Assembly (NCBI GenBank): GCA_035517615.1
Contig: DATIYM010000023.1
Location: 50,265-114,264, forward strand
DNA from: AG25 sp035517615
Lineage (GTDB): Bacteria; Gemmatimonadota; Gemmatimonadetes; Gemmatimonadales; GWC2-71-9
Reading direction: 5' to 3'
DNA length: 64,000 bases
A program made the position numbers and the translations under genes. The number at the start of each line of letters is the position of its first letter. Within the stretch, counting starts at the first letter, position 1. The notes below the pieces were generated by a model. It saw nothing but the letters and a program-made list of their open reading frames with translations. It did not search any database and was not told the DNA's origin. Shown here one piece after another: positions 32,700 to 42,008 of this stretch.

Positions 32700-33781
32700 C
32701 GCTCGACGTAGAAGCGCAACACGTGCATGAAATCCTGCGCGTTGGTCACCACGCCATACGCCTGGTGCGTTCCCCGGTCGCGGAGCTTGGTCACGACGAA
32801 TTCCGTCTGATCGACGCAGATCGTGGTGAGCGGGCGAAGGTCGTCGCCCGGACCGTCGACGAACGCCGGGAGCATGTTCCCCACGGCAATGGCGTGCAGC
32901 GCAGTCGCCACGAACACGGCAAAGGTCGCCTGCGTGGTGTGGGCGCGCATGGCATCCTGGGCGAGCTGCGTATCGGTCACGACTTCGGGGAGCGGCCCGT
33001 CGTCGCGAATCGAGCCCGCCAGAACAAAAGGCACATGCTGCGTGACGAGGGCGTGCATGATGCCGTCTTTGACAAGCCCGCGCTCGACCGCGGCGTGAAT
33101 CGATCCCACGCGCCGAATCGCATTGATCGCCCGCATATGCAGGGCGTGCCCGCCCTCGACGCCTTCGCCCGAGCTTGACATGCCCAGCGTCGTGCCGAAG
33201 ATCGCGGCCTCGAGGTCATGTACGGCAACGGCATTGCCGCCGAGCAGCGCGCCCACATACCCGTTACGAATGAACCAGATCATGTCCTGGCGTGCGCGGG
33301 CGTGCACCAGCGCCGGCCCGATCACCCAGACGATTCTCCCGCCACGATGCTTCTCTTCGCCGAGCAGTTGCGCCAGGTGGGAGTAGTCGGCCGGCCGCTC
33401 CCGGGAGACCTCGGTCTGCATGAACCCGAACTCGTTGGCGCTGTGGCGTCCGCCGTAAAAGCCCTCCACGTGGACATAGATGCCCGTGCTGCCGTCTTCG
33501 GCCGACCCCACCGCCACGAGTCCGCCCTTGGGCACCTTCCTCGGTTCGGTGACGACGAGATCGTTGCGTACCTGCTCGCGCACGATCACGCAGTCCATCC
33601 GCGGCAGGCGCGGGCGGCGCCACTGTCCCTGCACCTTCACGTACGTCGGGAGGTTCGTCGTGGAATAGAAGGTTTCCGGCAGGACCCCGTCGGCGGGCGC
33701 CGGTTCAAATCGAGCATCGGGCGCGTCCGACAAGGGCGGCGCGTCGAACTTGGGTGGTCGATACTGGAAAGGAGACCCCAT
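32660..33781 (-). CDS. TIGR00300/ornithine-cyclodeaminase-like protein (LOR/SDH-type)
   Basis: 373 residues. The C-terminal 220 residues carry GGNAVAVHDLEAAIFG, AINAIRRVGSIHAAVERGL, VPFVLAGSIRDDGPLPEV and LHAIAVGNMLPA. This is the conserved block of archaeal-type ornithine cyclodeaminases and the second half of AgrE/ArgZ enzymes. The N-terminal 150 residues do not look like the arginine dihydrolase half. The expected reaction is ornithine to proline, but this is inferred. The ATG at 33781 follows GGAG. Confidence 0.72.
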   Translation of the reverse strand: MGSPFQYRPPKFDAPPLSDAPDARFEPAPADGVLPETFYSTTNLPTYVKVQGQWRRPRLPRMDCVIVREQVRNDLVVTEPRKVPKGGLVAVGSAEDGSTGIYVHVEGFYGGRHSANEFGFMQTEVSRERPADYSHLAQLLGEEKHRGGRIVWVIGPALVHARARQDMIWFIRNGYVGALLGGNAVAVHDLEAAIFGTTLGMSSSGEGVEGGHALHMRAINAIRRVGSIHAAVERGLVKDGIMHALVTQHVPFVLAGSIRDDGPLPEVVTDTQLAQDAMRAHTTQATFAVFVATALHAIAVGNMLPAFVDGPGDDLRPLTTICVDQTEFVVTKLRDRGTHQAYGVVTNAQDFMHVLRFYVERWEQAQVPASVSR

Positions 33782-33813
33782 CACGGACGCCAAAATTATC
33801 GCAACGTCCCCGC

Positions 33814-36093
33814 TCACAACAGCGCCACCGGATCGCGGTCCACCACCACGGAGCCCCGAAGCTCGCGCGCCACGGCGCTCCGCGTCCAGGCACGCACCAC
33901 CCCCCCGATTGCCCGCCCATCCGCGGCCCTGAGCAGGGCATGCCAGCGCCATTGCCCGTGCAACCGGGCAATCGGGCAGGGGGCGGGGCCGAGCACGTAA
34001 ATGTCCGGCTGCGTGCCGATGCACGCGCGGAGCCAGGCTTCGACCCGCGATGCGAGGCGGGCCGCCCGAGACTCCGCGGGCGCGGTCACCACGAAACGCG
34101 CTAGAAACGCATGCGGCGGATACGCGGGATGTGGCGGCGCGCGCAGCTCGAGCTCCCGCGCTGCGAACCACTCGAGCGAATCGCCCCCCGCCGCCGCCCC
34201 CTGCCCCGTCTCCGCGCCCGAGCGGACCGCCACGATCGCGTGATGTTCCGGTGCGCGGGTTTGCACCACGACTGTCCCCCCCTTCGGGCCGCGGCCCGCG
34301 CGGCCCGCCACCTGAGCCACGAGCTGGAACGTCCGCTCGCCGGCGCGGAAATCGGGAAGGTGAAGCGCCGTGTCGGCGTCGACCACGCCGACGAGCGTTA
34401 CGCCGGGGAAATCGAGCCCCTTGGCGATCATCTGCGTGCCCAGAAGGATATCGACCTCGCGCGCGGCGAATCGCTCGAGAATGCGGTGATGCGCCCACTT
34501 GGTCGTGGTCGTATCGAGATCCATTCGCGCCAGGCGAGCGGCGGGAAACCGGGCCGCGACGAATCGCTCGAGCTGCTGGGTGCCGATCCCGCGCATGCGC
34601 TGGACGTCGTGCCCGCACACGCGGCAGGTGCCGGGAATCGGCTCCTCGTGCCCACAGTAGTGACAGCGGAGCGAGGGAGGCGTCTGGTGGACGGTGAGCG
34701 AAATGGCGCAGCGCGGGCATTCGCGAACGTCGCCGCACGCGGGACACTGCAGGAAGGTGGCAAACCCGCGGCGATTCAGGAGCAGGATGATCTGGTCGCG
34801 TTCGTCCAATGCCCGCCGCACGGCGACATCCAGGGTTTCACTCCACGGCAGTGCGCCCGCATGCGGTTCGCGCGGCGCGCTGCGCAAGTCCACGACTTCG
34901 ACGCGCGGCAGCGGACGAGTGCCGACGCGGCGCGGGAGCTTGAACACGTGGATCGCGCCGTGCATCCCCTGAAACAGCGTTTCGAGCGACGGCGTCGCGC
35001 TGCCGAGCACGAGGCGCGCGCGCTCGAGCCGGGCTCGCACTCGCGCCACGTCGCGCGCATGATAGCGCGGGGCACTCCCCTGCTTGTAACTCGCTTCCTG
35101 TTCCTCGTCCACGACGATCACGCCGAGGTCCTGGACCGGCGCGAATACGGCGGACCGGGCGCCCACCACGACCCTGCGCTCGCCGGCACGCACGGCCCGC
35201 CAGGCATCTGCCCGCTCCCCTTCCGACAAACCGGAATGCAGTACCGCGACCTGATCCCCGAACACTCCGCGCACCCGGGCAACGGTCTGCGGCGTGAGCG
35301 CGATTTCGGGCACCAGGAGAATCGCGCCCCGGCCCGCCTCGACCACGCGCTTCATGAGCTGCAGATAGACGAGCGTCTTTCCGGACCCGGTCACTCCTTG
35401 AATCAGGACCGTCGCGTCGGGTGCGGTGGAATGGATTCCCTCGAGCGCCCGTACCTGGTCGTCCGTGAGATTCGGGGGCGGCGGCGATGAGAGCGCTGCG
35501 AACGGATCGCGGGGCGCGGCAACCGTGTCGATCGTGGCGAGTCGCTGCGCGACCAGGCCGTGGACGACGGCTGCCGAGATGTTCAGCCGTTCGCGCAGAT
35601 GCTGGATTGGCGCCGAGCCGCCCAGCGCCTCGATGGCCTCGAATGCCAAGCGCCGCTTGGGCGAGCGACGGAACACCTGCTCCCGCTCGAGCAGCGACGG
35701 AAGCTCGCGCACGATTTTGAGTATGCGCTCGCCTTTGACCGCGGGACCAGCGGGAGCGGACGCACGCCACAACGCGCCGGGCAAGAGCGCGCGAATCGCG
35801 AGCCCCGCCGGGGCCCCGTAGTAGTTCCCGATCCAGCGCCCCAGCCGCAGCAGCGCCGGCGACAATGCCGGCTCCGCGTCGGGCGCCGCGGCGATTTCCT
35901 TCAGGTCTTCGCAAGCGACGGACGTGCCCGTCTCGAGCACGATGCCGATGACGCTGCGGTTCCGCACGGGCACCACGACACGCGCCCCGGGAAGGACTCT
36001 CGGCGCCAGGTGATCGGGAATGCGGTAGTGGTACGGTCGGGAGAGCGGCAGCGGCAGGACAATCTCGGCGGTGCGCGTGGAGCCTGCGTTCAT
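33814..36093 (-). CDS. priA: Primosomal protein N' (replication restart helicase)
   Basis: 759 residues. PriA reloads the replisome at stalled forks. Visible are an N-terminal DNA-binding domain (YRIPDHLAPRVLPGARVVVP), Walker A GVTGSGKT, the helicase box VVDEEQEASYKQ, the eight-cysteine zinc cluster (CPACGDVRECPRC, CHYCGHEE, CRVCGH) and QVAGRAGRG. The ATG at 36093 overlaps the epimerase stop by four bases. The same frame stays open upstream, but that part is not protein-like. Confidence 0.96.
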   Translation of the reverse strand: MNAGSTRTAEIVLPLPLSRPYHYRIPDHLAPRVLPGARVVVPVRNRSVIGIVLETGTSVACEDLKEIAAAPDAEPALSPALLRLGRWIGNYYGAPAGLAIRALLPGALWRASAPAGPAVKGERILKIVRELPSLLEREQVFRRSPKRRLAFEAIEALGGSAPIQHLRERLNISAAVVHGLVAQRLATIDTVAAPRDPFAALSSPPPPNLTDDQVRALEGIHSTAPDATVLIQGVTGSGKTLVYLQLMKRVVEAGRGAILLVPEIALTPQTVARVRGVFGDQVAVLHSGLSEGERADAWRAVRAGERRVVVGARSAVFAPVQDLGVIVVDEEQEASYKQGSAPRYHARDVARVRARLERARLVLGSATPSLETLFQGMHGAIHVFKLPRRVGTRPLPRVEVVDLRSAPREPHAGALPWSETLDVAVRRALDERDQIILLLNRRGFATFLQCPACGDVRECPRCAISLTVHQTPPSLRCHYCGHEEPIPGTCRVCGHDVQRMRGIGTQQLERFVAARFPAARLARMDLDTTTTKWAHHRILERFAAREVDILLGTQMIAKGLDFPGVTLVGVVDADTALHLPDFRAGERTFQLVAQVAGRAGRGPKGGTVVVQTRAPEHHAIVAVRSGAETGQGAAAGGDSLEWFAARELELRAPPHPAYPPHAFLARFVVTAPAESRAARLASRVEAWLRACIGTQPDIYVLGPAPCPIARLHGQWRWHALLRAADGRAIGGVVRAWTRSAVARELRGSVVVDRDPVALL

Positions 36094-37115
36094 CGCCGGC
36101 GCACGCCCAACCCCGGTTCGTCGGGAAGGCAGATTTGTCCGCCATCGATCGTGGCGCCCACGAACGGATCGTTGGCAGTGAGCGCCGCGCCGTCCAGGTC
36201 CGCGGCATCGACCAGCGGCGTCAGATGCGCGGCGGCCGTGATGCCGAGCGAGGATTCGATCATGCAACCCACCATGACGAGCATGCCGAATGCCCGTGCC
36301 GTGGCGATCATGCGCAGGGCTTCGCGGAGCGAGCCGCACTTGGCGAGCTTGATGTTGATTCCGTCGGCCGCGGCGGCGACGCGCGGGATGTCCGCCGCCA
36401 CGATACAGCTTTCGTCGACGACGACGGGCAGCACTCCCGCACGCCGCACCGCCGCGATTCCCTCGAGATCGGCGGGCGGAAGCGGCTGTTCCACGAACTC
36501 CACGCCGAACTCCCGGAGCCGCGGCAGCATCGCGAGGGCGCGCTCGCGCGTCCAGCCGCCGTTGGCATCGACCCGGAGCGGCTTGTCCGTCGCATCACGG
36601 ACGGTGCGGAGGATTTCCTCGTCGCGATCCGTCCCGAGCTTGATCTTGAGAATTGGGTACGGCTCTGCTTCCGCGATCTTGCGCCGCATCACTTCTGGGC
36701 TGTCGAGTCCGATGGTGAAGGACGAGCGGGGAGCGCGCGCTCTATCGAGCCCCCATAACCGCCACAGGGGAAGGCCCGCACGCTTGGCCGCGAGGTCGTG
36801 CAATGCAACCGAGAGCGCCGCGCGCGCGGCTCCCGTACGAGCCGGGTCCACACGGCCGCGGAATGCGGACTCCGCCGTTTCGAGCTGGAAGGGATCAGCA
36901 GGGAGGAGCGTCCTGAGCCGCTCGAGTGTGGCGAGCACCGTATCGGCCGTCTCGCCGTAATACGCTGACGGATCGGCTTCGCCCCACCCCTCGCGGCCTT
37001 CGTCATCGGTGAGCCGTACCCACACGACCCGATAGTCACTCGACCCACCGCGCGCAATGACGAACGGGTGGCGGGTGCGCAGGCGGATGACCTCGGCCGC
37101 GAGCGACAGCGGCAT
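36090..37115 (-). CDS. Dipeptide epimerase (enolase superfamily)
   Basis: 341 residues. MLE subgroup layout: KIKLGTDRDEE with the KxK catalytic lysine, metal ligands D in RVDANGGWT, E in EFVEQPLPP and D in VVDESC, and the second lysine in GINIKLAKCGS. Such enzymes often epimerise L-Ala-D/L-Glu from peptidoglycan, which would fit the recycling genes at 25-28 kb. Other dipeptides are possible. It overlaps priA by four bases. Confidence 0.85.
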   Translation of the reverse strand: MPLSLAAEVIRLRTRHPFVIARGGSSDYRVVWVRLTDDEGREGWGEADPSAYYGETADTVLATLERLRTLLPADPFQLETAESAFRGRVDPARTGAARAALSVALHDLAAKRAGLPLWRLWGLDRARAPRSSFTIGLDSPEVMRRKIAEAEPYPILKIKLGTDRDEEILRTVRDATDKPLRVDANGGWTRERALAMLPRLREFGVEFVEQPLPPADLEGIAAVRRAGVLPVVVDESCIVAADIPRVAAAADGINIKLAKCGSLREALRMIATARAFGMLVMVGCMIESSLGITAAAHLTPLVDAADLDGAALTANDPFVGATIDGGQICLPDEPGLGVRRR

Positions 37116-37119
37116 CGAT

Positions 37120-38052
<933 letters not shown>

Positions 38053-38057
38053 GCAGC

Positions 38058-38324
38058 CTATTTCTCGGGCGGGTGGCTCTGCAACAGCGTCTTGATCGAC
38101 GCGAGCTCCCGCTGCACGTCCTGCCGCGCGGCATTCACGTCGACAAAGGCACGCCGGTAGCGGCGCCAGGCAACCACGACGAGAACGGCGCCGAGCGTGC
38201 AGAGGACCGCGAGAACGATGAGCGAGGAGCGAGAGCCGAGAATACCCGCGCACGCAAGGAGTATCGCATCGAGCAGCAGAAACCCGACCGCGAGTGTGGT
38301 GGGTACCCGGCTCGGGGCCTTCAC
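38058..38324 (-). CDS. Small two-helix membrane protein
   Basis: 88 residues. Two hydrophobic helices (TTLAVGFLLLDAILLACAGIL and LIVLAVLCTLGAVLVVVAW) are followed by a basic and then charged helical tail (NAARQDVQRELASIKTLLQ). No family recognised. It overlaps the upstream ubiquitin-like gene by four bases. Confidence 0.65.
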   Translation of the reverse strand: MKAPSRVPTTLAVGFLLLDAILLACAGILGSRSSLIVLAVLCTLGAVLVVVAWRRYRRAFVDVNAARQDVQRELASIKTLLQSHPPEK

Positions 38325-38596
38325 CGCACGATCCGCCGATGCACCGGGAGCACGACGAACGACGAATTCGCGGCGGCGCCCACGGACTCGATCGTCGCCT
38401 GCTCATCGGTCACTTCGGCGCCGCGGAACTTTACCATGTAGTCGTCGACATCCCGCACGGCGCTCTTCAGCGCGCGCGTCAACGCCTCGCGTTTGAGATC
38501 GCTGATCCGGGTTCCCGGGTCGACCGCGAGAACGACGTGATCCCAGACGTCCGTCACCATTACGCGGACGGCAAACTTCTCCGCCGCCGCGGTCAC
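38321..38596 (-). CDS. Small beta-grasp (ubiquitin-like) candidate protein
   Basis: 91 residues. The order of elements is a beta-hairpin (KFAVRVMVTDVWDHVVLAVD), a helix with TRISDLKREALTRAL, the turn-strand DYMVKFRGAEVTDEQATI and a final hydrophobic strand SSFVVLPVHRR. This matches the ubiquitin fold order and spacing by eye. It lacks a terminal GlyGly, ending in RRIVR instead. No known function. It is coupled to the genes on both sides by four-base overlaps. Confidence 0.6.
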   Translation of the reverse strand: MTAAAEKFAVRVMVTDVWDHVVLAVDPGTRISDLKREALTRALKSAVRDVDDYMVKFRGAEVTDEQATIESVGAAANSSFVVLPVHRRIVR

Positions 38597-38883
38597 TGGA
38601 CCGTCACCTCCGAGTCGAGCGGCAGCGTGGAAAGGAATCGGTCGAGTGCCTGATCGAAGAACAGCGTCGACGCGCGCACCACACTGCGCGCGGGTCCGCC
38701 ATCTTCAGCGACGAGCCGGGCGCTGATCACGAGCTCCTCTCCCCCCTGCCCCCGGAGCCCGAGAAAGTTGGGTCCTTCCTTCTCCGGGAAGGCGGTCGAT
38801 GTGGGAATACGCGAGCCGAAAAACTGCTTCGCCCGGGCAAAAATGTCGGCGGGAGGGAGTGCGACGGTCGCAGTGTGGATCAT
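38593..38883 (-). CDS. Uncharacterised 96-residue protein
   Basis: 96 residues from MIHTATVALPP (ATG at 38883; an in-frame ATG at 38895 is also possible). It begins with a strand and a helix (ADIFARAKQFFG) and has beta strands GEELVISARLV and RSVVRASTLFF, then a short helix. No recognised family. It appears to be translated together with the ubiquitin-like protein. Confidence 0.55.
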   Translation of the reverse strand: MIHTATVALPPADIFARAKQFFGSRIPTSTAFPEKEGPNFLGLRGQGGEELVISARLVAEDGGPARSVVRASTLFFDQALDRFLSTLPLDSEVTVQ

Positions 38884-38920
38884 GGCACGAAACATAGAGC
38901 GTGCCACTCGATCCCGCAGG

Positions 38921-39223
38921 TCAGTGTGAGCCCCGGAGCAGGGCGGCCAGCCGGGCTTCGACCTCCGAATTCGGCACCGCGAGTGCCCCCGCCTCGCGCG
39001 CCGCGCGCAACGCGTCGGCGCGCACGTGTGGCCCGAACGCGAGCACGGAAACGCCCCGCGCGACGAGCTGTCGGATGGTTTCCGCGGCATCCGGCGTGTC
39101 GAGCGGGACCACCGCGAGATCGCCCGGCACCGGCTCGCCGACAATTTCGGCGTTGGCGGCGCGCGCCACCGCTCGGAGCTTCGCTTTGAAGAGGAGGTCG
39201 TTCGTCGCGAGATGAACGCGCAC
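38921..39223 (-). CDS. Receiver-like small protein (degenerate)
   Basis: 100 residues with alternating strands and helices (MRVHLATNDLLFKAKLRAVA, DLAVVPLDTPDA, VSVLAFGPHV, AGALAVPNSEVEARLAALL), like a response-regulator receiver domain. A single Asp sits near the usual phospho-acceptor place, but the acidic pair at the N-terminus and the conserved Lys after strand 5 are missing. It is probably a pseudo-receiver, which is an inference from the fold pattern. Its start lies one base before the glyS stop. Confidence 0.55.
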   Translation of the reverse strand: MRVHLATNDLLFKAKLRAVARAANAEIVGEPVPGDLAVVPLDTPDAAETIRQLVARGVSVLAFGPHVRADALRAAREAGALAVPNSEVEARLAALLRGSH

Positions 39224-40567
39224 TCAGCCCGACAGCTTCTCCGCGAGGTACGCAACCAGCGCCGTCGCCGCGAGGCGATCCTGCTTGAGCGTGTCACGAT
39301 CCCGCACCGTCACGGTCCCGTCGGCCACCGATTGGCCGTCGATCGTGACGCCGAAGGGTGTGCCCGCTTCGTCCTGACGGCGATAGCGCCGGCCGATCGA
39401 GCCGGAGTCGTCGTAAAACACGTTGTAGTGGCGCCGGAGATCATCGAAGATCCGCCGCGCCAGTTCGGGCATGCCATCCTTGTTGACCAGGGGAAAGACC
39501 GCGGCTTTGAGCGGTGCGAGCGCGGGGTGGATCGCGAGCAGCACCCGCGTTTCCCCCGCCACCTGCTCCTCGCGATACGCGTCGCACAGCAACGCGAGCG
39601 TGGTGCGGTCCGCCCCGGCGGACGTCTCCACGACATAGGGGACGTACCGCTCGTTGGTAGCGGTATCCAGGTAATCGAGCTTCTTGCCGGAGTATTCCTG
39701 GTGCCGGCTCAAATCGAAGTTCGTGCGATTGTGAATCCCCTCGAACTCGTTCCACCCGAACGGAAATTCGTACTGGATGTCGTAGGCGTCCTTCGCATAA
39801 TGCGCGAGCTCCTGCGCGGTATGCTGATGAAACCGCAGCCGCGCGGGAGTGATCCCGAGGCTCTGCACCCATTTCATCCGTTCGTGCCGCCAGAACTCGA
39901 ACCATTCCGTGTCCGTGCCGGGCTTCACGAAGAACTGCATCTCCATCTGCTCGAATTCGCGGGTGCGGAACGTGAAGTTGCCCGGAGTGATCTCGTTGCG
40001 GAACGCCTTCCCGATTTGCGCGATCCCGAACGGAATTTTCTGACGGGAAGACTGCAGCACGTTCAAGTAGTTGACGTAGATGCCCTGCGCCGTTTCGGGG
40101 CGGAGATACACGACCGCCGCCTGCTCCTCGACCGGACCCATGAACGTTTTGAACATCAGATTGAACATCCGCGGCGCCGTGAGAGTGCCCTTCGATCCGC
40201 ACACGGGACATTGCGCCGTCGGCTCTCCCGGCGTGCCCTTGATGCGTGGATCGTCGGCTCGGAAGCGGTTCTTGCAATGCTTGCAGTCGACCAGCGGGTC
40301 GGTGAATCCGGCGATGTGCCCCGAGGCCTCCCAGACGCGAGGATGCATCAAGATCGCGGCATCGAGCCCCTCGATGTCCTCGCGCTCGTGCACCATCGAG
40401 CGCCACCACCGCTCCTTCACATTCTTCTTGAGCTCGACCCCGAGCGGGCCGTAATCCCACACGGAGCCCAGCCCACCGTAGATCTCGGACGACTGGAATA
40501 CGAACCCGCGGCGCTTCGCGAGCGAGACCAGCTTGTCCATCACCGTGTTGTCAGTGGACGAGGGCAT
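39224..40567 (-). CDS. glyS: Glycine--tRNA ligase (dimeric, class II)
   Basis: 447 residues, the alpha2-type enzyme. Class II motifs are visible: SEIYGGLGSVWDYGPLGVELK near the N-terminus, QIGKAFRNEITPG (motif 2) and the C-terminal anticodon domain from KAAVFPLVNKDGM. A four-cysteine element (CKHCKNRF...CPVCGSKG) is present. The start is ATG at 40567; MDKLV at 40540 is an alternative. Confidence 0.96.
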   Translation of the reverse strand: MPSSTDNTVMDKLVSLAKRRGFVFQSSEIYGGLGSVWDYGPLGVELKKNVKERWWRSMVHEREDIEGLDAAILMHPRVWEASGHIAGFTDPLVDCKHCKNRFRADDPRIKGTPGEPTAQCPVCGSKGTLTAPRMFNLMFKTFMGPVEEQAAVVYLRPETAQGIYVNYLNVLQSSRQKIPFGIAQIGKAFRNEITPGNFTFRTREFEQMEMQFFVKPGTDTEWFEFWRHERMKWVQSLGITPARLRFHQHTAQELAHYAKDAYDIQYEFPFGWNEFEGIHNRTNFDLSRHQEYSGKKLDYLDTATNERYVPYVVETSAGADRTTLALLCDAYREEQVAGETRVLLAIHPALAPLKAAVFPLVNKDGMPELARRIFDDLRRHYNVFYDDSGSIGRRYRRQDEAGTPFGVTIDGQSVADGTVTVRDRDTLKQDRLAATALVAYLAEKLSG

Positions 40568-40590
40568 CGGGGCGGAAGATAGAGATGCCG

Positions 40591-41679
40591 CTAAGCCGTG
40601 GGGAGGGGCAACCCGAACGCCTCGCGCGTGCCGCGCTCAGCAAGCGCCGCGATCCCCTCGAGCTCGAGCATCCGGCCCTCACCCGACAACGCGTGCACAC
40701 CGATCAGGTCATCGACTTTGCCCGCAATCACCGTGACTTTCTTTTTCGCGCCCTGGGCACGCCTCAGGACCTCGCCCGAAGCCTTGCCCCCGAGCGAGGT
40801 GCGATCGAAGGTGCCTTCGCCCGTGATGAGGAGGTCCGCACGCGCGAGCGCCGCGTCGAAGCCTACGCGCTCGAGCACCCACTCGGCGCCCCGCACCAGC
40901 TCGGCGCCGGCGAAAAACGCGAGCCCCGCCCCCAAACCGCCCGCCGCACCACCGCCCGGAATGGTGGCGAGGGCCGACCGTCCTCGCGCAGCCATCAATC
41001 CCGCAAGCACTTCGAGTCCCGCGGACAGCCGCGCGACGTCGTCCGGACTCGCGCCCTTCTGCGGCCCGAACACCGAAGCTGCTCCCTCGGCTCCGACCAG
41101 GGGATTCGTCACGTCGACCAGCGCGACGACCCGCGCCGTGATCCCCCACCCTCCCTCGAGCGAAGCGAGGTCCACGAGCGCCCCGCCACCCTCGGGAAGG
41201 GGGCGACCCTGGCCGTCGCGCAGCGTCCAACCGAGCCCGCGGGCAGCGCCCGAGCCCCCATCGACTGTTGCCGAGCCACCCAGTCCCACGATCACGGTGC
41301 GCGCGCCGCGGTTCACCGCCTCCCAGATCAGCTCGCCCACACCGCGCGTGGTGGCGTGAATCGGGTCGAGCTGGTCCGGCCTGAGGAGCGCGATCCCGGC
41401 AGCCGATGCACTCTCGAGAATCGCGGTATCGCCATCGATCCAGCCCAGCGTCGCGCTCACAGGAGCACCGAGCGGGCCGGTCACCGTTACGCGCTCGCGT
41501 GTCGATTCGGCTCCAAGCACCGCGTCGAGCAGCCCATCTCCGCCATCGGAGATGGGGCACTGGAGCACCGTGCTCTCCGGGAGGGCGCGCCGTACGCCGC
41601 GGGCGATGGCCTCGGTGACCTGGCGCGGGCCAAACGTCCCCTTGAAAGCCGCTCCGGCGGCGAGTACGATCGACTTCAT
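40591..41679 (-). CDS. Glycerate kinase
   Basis: 362 residues of the GarK/GlxK family, which phosphorylates glycerate. Family motifs: APGAAF-like AAGAAFKGTFGPRQVTEAIA, CPISDGGDGLLDAV, GLGGSATVDGGSGAARGLG and ITGEGTFDRTSLGGKA. The ATG at 41679 follows a large palindrome (41681-41712). The gene is just upstream of glyS in the same direction. Confidence 0.92.
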   Translation of the reverse strand: MKSIVLAAGAAFKGTFGPRQVTEAIARGVRRALPESTVLQCPISDGGDGLLDAVLGAESTRERVTVTGPLGAPVSATLGWIDGDTAILESASAAGIALLRPDQLDPIHATTRGVGELIWEAVNRGARTVIVGLGGSATVDGGSGAARGLGWTLRDGQGRPLPEGGGALVDLASLEGGWGITARVVALVDVTNPLVGAEGAASVFGPQKGASPDDVARLSAGLEVLAGLMAARGRSALATIPGGGAAGGLGAGLAFFAGAELVRGAEWVLERVGFDAALARADLLITGEGTFDRTSLGGKASGEVLRRAQGAKKKVTVIAGKVDDLIGVHALSGEGRMLELEGIAALAERGTREAFGLPLPTA

Positions 41680-41680
41680 T

Positions 41681-41712
41681 TTGCACAACGCGGTAAATAC
41701 CGCGAAATGCAA
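41681..41712. promoter_or_regulatory. Operator-like palindrome before glycerate kinase
   Basis: CGCGGTA (41689-41695) and TACCGCG (41698-41704) are exact reverse complements around AA. They are flanked by TTGCA (41681-41685) and TGCAA (41708-41712), also complementary. The palindrome begins one base upstream of the glycerate-kinase ATG, where a repressor could block translation or transcription. Confidence 0.5.
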
Positions 41713-41769
41713 TGCGTAGGTGTGCTGTGCTTCAGCGCCATGTCCTTGATGTGACGGTACTTACGTTTT

Positions 41770-41796
41770 TGGCACCGGCCTTGCCTACCCCCGTGA
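41770..41796 (+). promoter_or_regulatory. Sigma-54 (RpoN) promoter
   Basis: TGGCAC at 41770-41775 and TTGC at 41781-41784 have the exact -24/-12 spacing of the sigma-54 consensus. The predicted start site is the A at 41796, nine bases before the first stem of the riboswitch. Sigma-54 promoters need an enhancer-binding activator, whose site I could not identify. Confidence 0.75.
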
Positions 41797-41804
41797 CCAG
41801 CGAA

Positions 41805-41889
41805 TCTCTGTACAGGGCAAACCGTCGGTGACGGCGGGGCGCAAAGCAAAGGGGTCTCGGGTTCAATGAGACAGCCCGGCTGCCAGAGA
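41805..41889 (+). ncRNA. Cyclic di-GMP-I (GEMM) riboswitch aptamer
   Basis: P1 is TCTCTG (41805-41810) with CAGAGA (41884-41889). The conserved ACAGGGCAAACC (41812-41823), a GC hairpin CCGTC/GACGG, GGGGCGCAAAGC (41836-41847), a second helix GTCTC/GAGAC and AGCCCGGCTGCC (41872-41883) fit the GEMM-I consensus. The middle G of CAGGGC matches the c-di-GMP-specific form; cGAMP-type variants have A there. Confidence 0.88.
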
Positions 41890-41895
41890 ACGGCA

Positions 41896-41939
41896 GCGGC
41901 CCCACGTCCTGGAAGCAGAGCGCGGGGCCGCCTTCGTTT
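41896..41939 (+). terminator. GC-rich hairpin after the riboswitch (expression platform)
   Basis: GCGGCCCC (41896-41903) pairs perfectly with GGGGCCGC (41924-41931) around a 20-nt loop, followed by CTTCGTTT. It lies six bases after the P1 stem, where a terminator controlled by ligand binding is usual. The weak T-run makes termination plausible but not certain. Confidence 0.55.
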
Positions 41940-42008
41940 GCCGCCCCACGAGCAACGATTTCGTCTCGCTCGCATCGGGTTCTAGGGCGCACGATGTTGG
42001 GCAGGCGA

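Noticed and set aside
33782..34747. Extension of the ornithine-cyclodeaminase-like protein to 695 residues
   Set aside because: The upstream part lies inside priA in the wrong frame and is Arg/Pro-rich; MGSPF at 33781 has GGAG before it.
41940..42008. tRNA or rRNA gene in the riboswitch gap
   Set aside because: No cloverleaf or conserved T-loop sequence is visible; the structures are explained by the riboswitch and hairpins.
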